This document shows positions 1-7,238 of a DNA stretch of 64,000 nucleotides, piece after piece. Under the pieces are notes generated by a model. That model did no database searches, was not told the origin of the DNA, and saw only the letters and a program-made list of their open reading frames with translations. Source of the DNA: Luteolibacter yonseiensis (GTDB lineage: Bacteria; Verrucomicrobiota; Verrucomicrobiia; Verrucomicrobiales; Akkermansiaceae); assembly GCF_016595465.1 (NCBI RefSeq), contig NZ_JAENIK010000004.1:248001-312000 (forward strand), given 5' to 3'. How positions within the stretch are numbered: position 1 is the first letter of the stretch; every line of letters begins with the position of its first letter. The position numbers were made by a program, and so were the translations under genes.

Positions 1-283
1 CGAGCATGACGTCCCGTTTTGAAAAACGATCGCTCACCCAGCCCGCGATGGGCGCGAAGAGAACGAACGGCAGCGCCATCATCAGCCCGGCGGCGGAAGG
101 CACGTCCACTTCCAGGCCGGCTCCGGGGATGAGAAAATGAAATCCCACCGCCGCGCCCAGCGGGATGAGCGTGAACTGGGCCATCTTGTCATTGAAGGCG
201 TTCTGCGTCTGCAGCGCGATCATGCTCCAGAAACCGATCCACTGTCTTCGGTTCGGTTCGTTTTCCAGCGGTGCGTCGCTCAT
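1..283 (-). CDS. MFS transporter, N-terminal part (cut by window edge)
   Basis: The reverse strand reads from an ATG at 283 out of the left edge for about 94 codons without a stop. The N-terminus is hydrophilic. It is followed by a membrane segment containing QNAFNDKMAQFTLIPLG, and then by a second segment and the basic loop GWVSDRFSKRD, which matches the MFS signature between helices 2 and 3 (G-x-x-x-D-R-x-x-R/K). The motif FNDKxAQFxLIPLG is typical of the LplT/Aas-like subgroup, where an MFS domain transports or flips lysophospholipids and is often fused to an acyltransferase. The downstream part is outside the window, so a fusion cannot be judged. MFS membership is fairly sure; the lysophospholipid role is inference. 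Confidence 0.75.
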   Translation of the reverse strand, partial: MSDAPLENEPNRRQWIGFWSMIALQTQNAFNDKMAQFTLIPLGAAVGFHFLIPGAGLEVDVPSAAGLMMALPFVLFAPIAGWVSDRFSKRDVML

Positions 284-634
284 TCTCCGGAAAGGCTAGT
301 CGTTGAAAACACGACGGGCAAGACAGAGAAAACGGGATCTGGGATCGGGGTAACAATCATCAACCCGCACAGATCGGGGCAGCCGGAGTCGGTCCTTCCG
401 GTTTCGCGTTCCCCCCGTAAAATGAAGAACGCCGTCCTCCCCCCCGGAAAAACGGCGTTCTAGTTTTTACCCTACCGCGACCCACACTCGTGGCTCTCGG
501 GCAAAGCTGTCATGGGCGGCGCCCACGGCAGAATCATGACACGGCCAATGGAAAAACATATTGGCATTATCCTGATTTTCCCATCAGGAAAAAAGCAGGG
601 TCGTGTCGGCAATTTTACTTACAGGCCCGGGAAT
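284..634. other. Intergenic region, 351 bp, no gene
   Basis: I see no credible coding sequence here. The open frames lack family resemblance and overlap the ends of neighbouring genes. The region holds one strong hairpin (426-461) and a second perfect 7-bp stem, TCCTGAT/ATCAGGA, at 570-589. It must contain the promoter of the leftward MFS gene and the end of the leftward response-regulator transcript. Confidence 0.6.
426..461. terminator. Intrinsic terminator hairpin between response regulator and MFS gene
   Basis: This is a perfect 10-bp inverted repeat, AGAACGCCGT (426-435) and ACGGCGTTCT (452-461). T-rich DNA lies on both sides (AGTTTTTA to the right; CTTCATTTT when read leftward). It sits about 175 bp past the response-regulator stop at 635 and can act leftward as that operon's terminator. 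It could work in both directions. Confidence 0.6.
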
Positions 635-1264
635 TCATTCCACCAGACCATGTTGCATGGCGTAGCGGGTGAGTTCCACGTTCGTGGAAAGCCCCATCTT
701 TTCCGCGATCCTGCTGCGGTAGGTGGCCACGGTCTTCACGCTCAGGCTCAGGTCCGAGCTGATCTCCTTGACGGTTTTTCCGGAAGCGATCAGCCGCAGG
801 ACGAGAAGCTCCCGGTTGGAAAGCGTCTCATGGGAAGCGGCGTTTGTTTCTCCCGCGAGCGCCCCGGCAAGATGCTCGGCCAATGCGGTGCTGATGTACC
901 GCCGTCCCGCGAGCACCCGCTGCACGGCGGTGACAAGCACGTCCGGCGCGCTTTGCTTGGAAACATATCCGGCGGCCCCCAGCTTCAGCGCGCGCAGGGC
1001 ATAGTCCCTCTCCGCATGCGAGCTGATGACGAGGATCGGCTGGTCCGGCTTCTCACGCTTGATGTCCTGGATGAGTTCCAGCCCGTTGCGGCCGGGCATG
1101 CTGATGTCCACGATGGCGATGTCCCACTGGTCCTTCAGCACGGCGGCCAGCCCCTCATAGGCGTCGCCCGCCTCTCCGACCACGACATCCTTGAAATGTT
1201 CCTGCAGCAGTGAGGCGAGGCCCCTCCGGACGATGGAATGGTCGTCGATGATCAGCGCTTTCAT
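635..1264 (-). CDS. NarL/FixJ-family response regulator
   Basis: This 209-residue DNA-binding response regulator is the output half of a two-component system. The N-terminal receiver has the acidic pair D7/D8, the phospho-acceptor D53 in IVDISMPG, S81 at the Thr/Ser switch position and K103. The C-terminal LuxR-type helix-turn-helix (from about residue 145, SNRELLVLRLIASGKTVKEI) ends with the recognition helix SVKTVATYRSRI. Its ATG overlaps the stop of the upstream histidine kinase by 4 nt (ATGA), so the two are translationally coupled and surely cognate. The signal and targets are unknown. The nearest divergent gene, a condensation-domain protein, is a natural candidate target. Confidence 0.93.
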   Translation of the reverse strand: MKALIIDDHSIVRRGLASLLQEHFKDVVVGEAGDAYEGLAAVLKDQWDIAIVDISMPGRNGLELIQDIKREKPDQPILVISSHAERDYALRALKLGAAGYVSKQSAPDVLVTAVQRVLAGRRYISTALAEHLAGALAGETNAASHETLSNRELLVLRLIASGKTVKEISSDLSLSVKTVATYRSRIAEKMGLSTNVELTRYAMQHGLVE

Positions 1265-2202
1265 GATGGTAAACCTGGTGTTGTTTCGTTCGGCGGCAGG
1301 GGGACGGTGAAGGTGACGTCGGTTCCTTTTTCCGGACCGGGCGTGAAAGTGACATTGCCGCCGACGTGCACGGCGCGCTCCAGCATGCCGATCAGGCCGA
1401 GGGATTTCGGATCTTCGACCAGCTTGGGATCGATTCCCCTGCCATCGTCGTGGATCAACAGCTTCAGGACATCCTCGTCCACCGAGACCCGCGCGTCGAC
1501 GTGCCGCGCCCCCGCGTGGCGGGCGACGTTTGTCAGGGCTTCCTGGAAAATCCGGAAGGTGGTGGTTGTGATCTCACGCGGCAGGATGTTGGGGCAGTCC
1601 TCCACCACGATGGCGCAGGGAATGCCGCTGCGGGCGGAAAACTGCACCGCCTCATCCAGCAGTGCGGTGCCCAGGCCGAGGTGGTCCAGGCTGCTCGGGC
1701 GGAGGCCGGTGGCGATCCGCTGCACGGAGGCGATCGTCTCGTCCACGAGTTCGGAAATTTCCACCAGCTTGTCGATGGCCGGATTCATCGTGGGATCGTC
1801 ACGGTCCGAGATCCGGTTTTCCACGAGGCGGAGTTCCATCTTGATGCCGGTGAGAAGCTGGCCGAGCTCGTCGTGGATTTCCCGGGCGATCCGGGTGCGC
1901 TCCTCCTCGCGCAAGCTCTGGATGCGGGAGGAAAGCTTGTGGAATTTCTCGCGGGAACTCTCGATCACCGCCAGCCGCTGCCGCTCCGCCTTGCGCCAGC
2001 CGCGATACGCCCGGCGCAGGACGAAAAACAAAAGGATCGCCGTGGTGATGACGAAGTTCAGCCCCTTGATCGACTGGATGAAATGCGACTCCGTCTCATC
2101 AGGCACGGTGTTGGTCAGGATCTTATCGGAGCTGACGATCCACGCGCTGGCGAGGATGAAATAGATGATGACGATGCGGACCTCGGGCAGGGACCAAGGC
2201 AT
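1261..2202 (-). CDS. NarX/DesK-type sensor histidine kinase (HisKA_3 + HATPase)
   Basis: This membrane sensor kinase has about 313 residues. Two hydrophobic segments (about residues 9-24 and 48-63) bracket a short loop of roughly 24 residues, so the periplasmic sensory part is tiny. A coiled stretch follows, then the HisKA_3 dimerisation box EERTRIAREIHDELGQ with phospho-acceptor H110. The HATPase domain shows the D-x-G-x-G box DDGRGID and the late box SLGLIGMLERAV. I chose the ATG at 2202 because the open frame continues upstream to 2616 only by running antisense into the divergent gene at 2369. A GTG at 2265 is an alternative. It forms an operon with the response regulator (4-nt overlap). 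Confidence 0.9.
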   Translation of the reverse strand: MPWSLPEVRIVIIYFILASAWIVSSDKILTNTVPDETESHFIQSIKGLNFVITTAILLFFVLRRAYRGWRKAERQRLAVIESSREKFHKLSSRIQSLREEERTRIAREIHDELGQLLTGIKMELRLVENRISDRDDPTMNPAIDKLVEISELVDETIASVQRIATGLRPSSLDHLGLGTALLDEAVQFSARSGIPCAIVVEDCPNILPREITTTTFRIFQEALTNVARHAGARHVDARVSVDEDVLKLLIHDDGRGIDPKLVEDPKSLGLIGMLERAVHVGGNVTFTPGPEKGTDVTFTVPLPPNETTPGLPS

Positions 2203-2368
2203 GGCGTCCCGTCCCGGAAGCGGGAGGGGCTTGGCTTCATCCTTGAGTGCCAGCTCTTCTTTCACGAAACGAAGAAATAGTGGATGGAGGGGGAAGGGTC
2301 GAGCGGCGAATTGAAAAAGAGTTTCGCTGGATGATCCGTCGCGGAGAGTCCAGCGTGGGGACGCGCGC

Positions 2369-3496
2369 ATGTCCACTCTTCCGATTCCGCATTCCCTGGC
2401 TCCCTTGCAACGTGTGATGCTGCGGGATTCGCTTCTGGCACCGCATGCCGGATGCCATGTGGAGCAGGTGGAGATACGCTTCTCACGATCACTGGCAGGC
2501 GGCCGGATCATCTCCGCGTGGAAGGAAACCGTCGGAGAGACCGAAGCCTTGCGCCTCGCGTTCCTGGTGGAGGATGAAGCCGCCGGCGGTTGGGAATTCG
2601 TGACTCCGGGTGACATCCACCAAAGCCATGGACCGGCACCTGCCTGCTGGGATGACTGGCTGGAGAACGACCGGCATCGTCCGCTGCTTTTCCCCCATGC
2701 CGTCCCATGGCGTGCGGCGTTCTGGCCGGAGGAAATGCGGTTTGTCTGGACGTTCCATCACGCGTTGCTGGACGGCCGCTCCATCGCGCGGATCCTCCAC
2801 GGGTTTTTGAAACGCGTGGCGGGTGAAGCGGCCGGGCCGCTCGCACTTGCCAAGTGGCCGCCACCCACCGCGGAGATGAGATCGCTGGGCGACACGATGT
2901 TCCGCCGCGTTTTCGCGGACATGGAAGCCCCCTCCTCCGCGCCGGAAGAGGATTTCCCCAACGACACGCCGGCCGTCCGCAGGTTGGGAGATGACATCCT
3001 CCGCAAGCTCGAATCACGGGCCGCAGCCGGGGGCGTCACTCCCGCGACACTCCTCATCGAGTCATGGGGCAAGGCTCTTGCCCGGCGCTCGGGAGCGGCC
3101 TCCGTGGTGGTCGAGCAGGTCCGATCCGGCCCGCCGCAACCCGGCACCGCCGGATTCACCATGAACCTCCTGCCACTCCGGCTCGGGCAGGGAGACGTGG
3201 GTGACCAACTGGCGGACCTGCGCCGGATCGAGTCGCTGGGCGCTGAGGATCTCCCGCCCGGGGTTTTCCCTGATGTCAATGGCCCATGGAGCAGCGTCAT
3301 CATGGTCGAGCGCGGCACCCTCGCCCACCAGGTGGGAGCTCGGGAATTTGTCGAATCCATCATCCTCCACGAACACAAGGGAGAGTCGCTCTCCGCCACC
3401 GCCCATCTCCTGCCGGATCTCCGCCTGGAAGTGGAGGGACCGGGCAGGCACGAATTGTTGGAGCGATGGATCCGAACGCTGGACGGAAAAGCATAG
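2369..3496 (+). CDS. Stand-alone condensation-domain (HHxxxDG) acyltransferase-like protein
   Basis: This 375-residue protein has the fold signature of NRPS condensation domains and related CoA-dependent acyltransferases. The catalytic motif HHALLDG is at residues 130-136 (HHxxxDG, with the second His as general base), and a late GFTMNLLPLRL segment resembles the C-domain core motif before the C-terminal half. There is no adenylation or carrier domain in the protein or nearby, and the length is near 400-450 for a single C domain. Family members of this shape join an acyl, amino-acyl or fatty acyl donor to an alcohol or amine acceptor; the substrate cannot be told. GGGGA lies 8 nt before the ATG. 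It is divergent from the two-component pair, with 166 bp between them. Confidence 0.72.
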   Translation: MSTLPIPHSLAPLQRVMLRDSLLAPHAGCHVEQVEIRFSRSLAGGRIISAWKETVGETEALRLAFLVEDEAAGGWEFVTPGDIHQSHGPAPACWDDWLENDRHRPLLFPHAVPWRAAFWPEEMRFVWTFHHALLDGRSIARILHGFLKRVAGEAAGPLALAKWPPPTAEMRSLGDTMFRRVFADMEAPSSAPEEDFPNDTPAVRRLGDDILRKLESRAAAGGVTPATLLIESWGKALARRSGAASVVVEQVRSGPPQPGTAGFTMNLLPLRLGQGDVGDQLADLRRIESLGAEDLPPGVFPDVNGPWSSVIMVERGTLAHQVGAREFVESIILHEHKGESLSATAHLLPDLRLEVEGPGRHELLERWIRTLDGKA

Positions 3497-3541
3497 GACT
3501 CCCGCCTTTCCATTCCCCCGACCACCCGCCAGCATCCTGCC

Positions 3542-4123
3542 ATGGCTGACGTCCCGGCAAACGGCTCTCTTCAAACTTCGGAAACATTCAGGGAAAACTG
3601 GAGCGACCGGACGGTCGGACGCGTCGAGTTCTGCGGCTGTGAATTCAGAAACTGCACCTTCGAGCGCACCGTTTTCAGCGACTGCTCGTTCGAGGACTGC
3701 TTGTTTGATACATGCGACCTCACCCTCGCCGGCATCGTTGGTTCGAGTTTCAGCTCCGTGACATTCCGGAACTGCAAGCTCCACGGCATCGCCTGGCACA
3801 AGGTGGGTTTTTCGTTCGATGCCTCGTTCCTGGACTCCCAGCTCGACTACTCCAGCTTCTTCGGCATGAAGCTGAACAAGATCCGCTTCACCGGCAGCCG
3901 GCTGAAGGAGGTCACCTTTGTGGACGCCGTCGCCCGCGAGGCGGATTTTTCCCGCTGCGAGTTCAAGGACACCGTCTTTCTCCAGACGGACCTGAGCCGC
4001 GCGGATTTCACAGGAGCGAGGAACTATGCCATCGACGTCCGGGAAAACCAGGTCAAGGGCGCGAAGTTCGATCTCCCGGAGGCGGTGAGCCTGCTGTCCA
4101 GCTTCGGCATCAGGATCGTGTGA
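3542..4123 (+). CDS. Pentapeptide-repeat protein
   Basis: This 193-residue protein is built almost entirely of A(D/N)LxF-like pentapeptides (for example CTFER TVFSD CSFED CLFDT CDLTL). They should form a right-handed quadrilateral beta-helix. There is no signal peptide, so it is probably cytoplasmic. It is Cys-rich at the repeat i-2 positions in the first half. The C-terminal tail (QVKGAKFDLPEAVSLLSSFGI) resembles the capping helix of McbG/Qnr-like family members, which mimic DNA and bind gyrase, but this tail is common to many pentapeptide proteins. The gene begins 45 bp after the condensation-domain gene and is possibly co-transcribed with it. The function is unknown. Confidence 0.88.
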   Translation: MADVPANGSLQTSETFRENWSDRTVGRVEFCGCEFRNCTFERTVFSDCSFEDCLFDTCDLTLAGIVGSSFSSVTFRNCKLHGIAWHKVGFSFDASFLDSQLDYSSFFGMKLNKIRFTGSRLKEVTFVDAVAREADFSRCEFKDTVFLQTDLSRADFTGARNYAIDVRENQVKGAKFDLPEAVSLLSSFGIRIV

Positions 4124-4228
4124 AGGCAACCTGCCCATCAGGCGAAAAACGGCGTTTGAAAAATCCGGTAACGCCCGGATGAAAATCCTTCTGAACAGGG
4201 TGTGGACGCTTCAACTTCAGACTCACCG

Positions 4229-6463
4229 ATGGAAACCCCTCTCTGCCCGCAATGCCGCACGCCGCTGCCCGCGCAGGCCTTGGGCGGACTCTGTCCCGCA
4301 TGCATGTTCGAGCAGGGCGCGTTCGATTCGCAATCGAACATCGCCGGCTCCGCCTTCATCCCGCCCTCCGTCGGGGAGCTCGCGCCGCTTTTTCCGTCGC
4401 TTGAGGTTCTGGAACTCGTCGGACGCGGCGGCATGGGCGCCGTCTACAAGGCGCGCCAGACCGAACTCGACCGCGTGGTGGCGTTGAAGATCCTGCCATC
4501 CGACATCGCCCGGGACCCCGCGTTTTCCGAACGCTTCTCCCGCGAGGCCCGCGCGCTGGCGAAGCTGAACCACCCCGGCATCGTCTCACTCTTCGAGTTC
4601 GGCCGCAGCGGAGACCTGTTTTTCTTCCTGATGGAATTTGTGGATGGCGTGACGCTGCGCCAGTTGCTCATGGGCGAGCGCCTGTCCGCCCGCGAGGCCC
4701 TCACCATCGTTCCGCGCATCTGCGACGCGCTGCAATACGCGCATGACCGGGGCATCGTCCACCGCGACATCAAACCGGAGAACATCCTGCTGGACCGCCA
4801 GGGGAATGTGAAGATCGCGGACTTCGGGCTCGTGAAACTCGTAGACCCGGAGTCCTCCCGCATGTCTCCGCCTTCCGGAGACGTGGAATCCGGAAGCCGT
4901 TTGAGAGCGGAAATTCCTGCCTATACGGAAGCGGGAAAACTGATGGGCACTCCCGCCTACATGGCTCCCGAGCAGATCGACCACCCGTCCGGTGTCGATC
5001 ACCGCGCGGACATCTACGCGCTCGGCGTGATCTTCTACCAGATGCTCACCGGCGAGCTGCCGGACAAGCCGATCTCTCCGCCATCGAGCCGGACAGTGAT
5101 CGATGTCCGGCTCGACGAAGTGGTCATCCGCGCCCTCCAACAGAATCCGTCGCTCCGGTTCCAACAAGCGGGTGACTTGAAAACGCGGGTGGAGGAGATA
5201 GCCGGCAGCCCCGGCAAGTCTCCGCCGGCCGCGCGCAAACCGTCATTGCCGCAAATCGCCGGCGTCCTGCTGATCCTGTGCCTGCCCCTATCAGTCGCGC
5301 TTCCGGTCTTCGACCGGGCAGGCAAGCCGGAAGAATACCGGGAAGAAGCCTTCTTCAATGCTCCCGGGCAGGAAACCCGTGAGGCGGAGGAAGTCATCAA
5401 ACAGGCGTTGCGGCCTTTTCCGGGTATCAGCCTGTCGTCACAGAACGGGAATACCGAGTTCCGGTCGCATGATGGCACGAAGTTTACCAACCTCTGGCGG
5501 ATCAGCGTGAGCGGCCCGGACCAAAAGCAGGCCAGGGAAACCCTGGATGCCGCACGATCCGCAGTGAAAGAGGCATTGAATCGTGGCAATAACGACCCGC
5601 TCCGGGAAACGATCAGCTGGTCCGAATACAGGTCGTCGGGCGCGGGCACGGATTCCTGGGCACTCGATCAAAAATTCGTCACCCGGCTGAGAAGGGATGT
5701 CATGTCCGGCATCTTTCTCTCGGCGCTCGGCCTGCTGTGCCTTTCATATCGCCGGAAATCCCATTCCGCACCGGCTTCCAAAACGTCTGCTGGAATCAGC
5801 CTCGGGTTTCTGATCATCGGCGCATGGGGAGTCTTCGTCCTTTTTAACTTTTTCGGGGATCCCGGAATACAACTCATGCCAGCGGTCGCACTCCTTGCCG
5901 GGATTCCCGCCATGATCTCGGGCCTTTCGGAAAAGGCGGGGCGCTTGGGCAAGTTTGTCGCGGCGGTCAGTTGGTGCGGCATGCTCACCTTGTTTCTGAA
6001 AAGTTCGCTGCCCGACGACCGGCAATGGCGGTTTCTGGATTCGGCATGGACAAACGTTGCCATCCCCACACTCCAACGGCCTCCGGCACCGACACCTCCT
6101 GAAAAAACACGGAGGCATAAAAGAGTGGATAAAACCCGGGCTGTGGAGGAGTGGCTGGAAGCCATCGACGCCGGGAAATACGATGAGGCGTGGGCCAGAG
6201 TATCCACCCTGACAAGCATGTTGGATTCCCAGTCCGCCTGGATCGAAAAAATGAAGGCTGTCAGACAACCGCTGGGAGACGTGGTAGGACGCAAGCTCCA
6301 TTCCACGATGGAGACCGGAGAAATAAAGGGATTTCCCCCAGGGAGATACCACGTCTTTTTGTTTCATTCGGATTTCACAGGAAAAAGCGTCGCAGAGGAA
6401 ATAGTCACCCTCATTTATCAGGAAGATGGACACTGGCGTGTCTTCTCCTACTCCATCCAATAA
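4229..6463 (+). CDS. Transmembrane Ser/Thr protein kinase with CPxC zinc ribbon and DUF4019-like C-terminus
   Basis: This is a Hanks-type kinase of about 744 residues. It opens with a zinc ribbon (C6/C9 and C22/C25). The catalytic domain follows: Gly loop GRGGMGAVY, K87 (VALKIL), HRD loop with D180 (HRDIKPEN), DFG at 198-200 and GTPAYMAPEQ, so it looks active. Downstream lie one membrane segment (IAGVLLILCLPLSVAL), further hydrophobic helices, and a C-terminal region resembling DUF4019 (WLEAIDAGKYDEAW ... RQPLG ... DGHWRVFSYSI). I preferred the ATG at 4229, which puts the zinc ribbon at the N-terminus as in relatives; an in-frame GTG at 4202 is possible. The sigma-factor gene starts 14 bp downstream, so the pair is likely a signalling unit. 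Confidence 0.9.
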   Translation: METPLCPQCRTPLPAQALGGLCPACMFEQGAFDSQSNIAGSAFIPPSVGELAPLFPSLEVLELVGRGGMGAVYKARQTELDRVVALKILPSDIARDPAFSERFSREARALAKLNHPGIVSLFEFGRSGDLFFFLMEFVDGVTLRQLLMGERLSAREALTIVPRICDALQYAHDRGIVHRDIKPENILLDRQGNVKIADFGLVKLVDPESSRMSPPSGDVESGSRLRAEIPAYTEAGKLMGTPAYMAPEQIDHPSGVDHRADIYALGVIFYQMLTGELPDKPISPPSSRTVIDVRLDEVVIRALQQNPSLRFQQAGDLKTRVEEIAGSPGKSPPAARKPSLPQIAGVLLILCLPLSVALPVFDRAGKPEEYREEAFFNAPGQETREAEEVIKQALRPFPGISLSSQNGNTEFRSHDGTKFTNLWRISVSGPDQKQARETLDAARSAVKEALNRGNNDPLRETISWSEYRSSGAGTDSWALDQKFVTRLRRDVMSGIFLSALGLLCLSYRRKSHSAPASKTSAGISLGFLIIGAWGVFVLFNFFGDPGIQLMPAVALLAGIPAMISGLSEKAGRLGKFVAAVSWCGMLTLFLKSSLPDDRQWRFLDSAWTNVAIPTLQRPPAPTPPEKTRRHKRVDKTRAVEEWLEAIDAGKYDEAWARVSTLTSMLDSQSAWIEKMKAVRQPLGDVVGRKLHSTMETGEIKGFPPGRYHVFLFHSDFTGKSVAEEIVTLIYQEDGHWRVFSYSIQ

Positions 6464-6477
6464 ACCACTGCCGGACG

Positions 6478-7209
6478 ATGCCCATCCCTTTGAAAAACCC
6501 CCTCTTCCTCACCACCCGCTGGACCCTCGTCGCATCCGCCGGAGGAGGGGAAAGCCGCCCGGCGGAAGTGGCGCTGGAGGCGATCTGCCAGGCGTATTGG
6601 TTTCCGCTCTACGCCTTCGTCCGCCGCTACGGCCACACCAGGGAACAGGCGGAGGATCTCACGCAGGCGTTCTTCATGGACCTGTTGGAACGGAAACCCT
6701 GGCAGCAGCTCGATCAGGAACGCGGGAAGTTCCGCGCGTTCCTGCTGGCGGCGCTGAAGAATTTCCTCGCGAACCATAGGGAAACCACCCGCTGCCAGAA
6801 ACGAGGCGGCGATGCCAGCCACATCTCGCTGGATTGGCGGAACGCGGACTCCCGCTTCCATCTGGCGGATGATTCTCACTCCGCTCCGGACCATGCCTAC
6901 GACCGTGAATGGGGGGTGCAGTTGCTCGAACTCGTCCTGGGACATTTGAGGGACGAGGCCGCCGCGGAAGGAAGCGAGGATCGCTTCGAAATCCTGAAGG
7001 ACTTCCTCAACACCGCCGGGAGCGAGGCCTCCTATGCGGAAGTCGCGGAAATCCTCGGCATCACCCCCGGAGCGGCCCGTGTCGCCGTGCACCGGCTCCG
7101 CAAACGCTACCGCCACCTCCTGCGCGTGGAGATCGCCCGCACTCTCGCCGACCCCGCGATGGTGGACGAGGAATTGCGCTCGCTGTTCGCCGCATTCCGC
7201 CCGGATTGA
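6478..7209 (+). CDS. ECF-type RNA polymerase sigma factor
   Basis: This 243-residue sigma-70 family protein has an ECF layout. Region 2 (about residues 35-75) contains YWFPLYAFVRRYGHTREQAEDLTQ, the typical promoter-melting and core-binding helix. Region 4 near the C-terminus contains SYAEVAEILGITPGAARVAVHRLRKRYRH, a helix-turn-helix for the -35 element. A spacer of about 60 residues between the two is longer than in classical ECFs. I took the ATG at 6478, 14 bp after the kinase stop, because the frame upstream overlaps the kinase gene. No anti-sigma factor is adjacent; in kinase-linked ECF groups control by phosphorylation is proposed, and that is the likely logic here (inference). Confidence 0.9.
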   Translation: MPIPLKNPLFLTTRWTLVASAGGGESRPAEVALEAICQAYWFPLYAFVRRYGHTREQAEDLTQAFFMDLLERKPWQQLDQERGKFRAFLLAALKNFLANHRETTRCQKRGGDASHISLDWRNADSRFHLADDSHSAPDHAYDREWGVQLLELVLGHLRDEAAAEGSEDRFEILKDFLNTAGSEASYAEVAEILGITPGAARVAVHRLRKRYRHLLRVEIARTLADPAMVDEELRSLFAAFRPD

Positions 7210-7238
7210 ACTTGGGGAAAAGGGACCTGCATCCGTCA

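Noticed and set aside
570..589. TCCTGAT/ATCAGGA hairpin as terminator of the response-regulator operon
   Set aside because: Read leftward it is preceded, not followed, by a T-run; the hairpin at 426-461 fits better.
2203..2616. Longer N-terminus for the histidine kinase
   Set aside because: It would overlap 248 bp of the divergent condensation-domain gene and adds no signal or domain.
3542..4123. Qnr-type quinolone resistance gene
   Set aside because: It has a pentapeptide fold, but there is no evidence of the loops that define Qnr; most pentapeptide proteins are unrelated to resistance.
6190..6477. Longer start for the sigma factor
   Set aside because: The upstream extension overlaps the end of the kinase gene out of frame and has no sigma homology; the ATG at 6478 follows the kinase stop directly.
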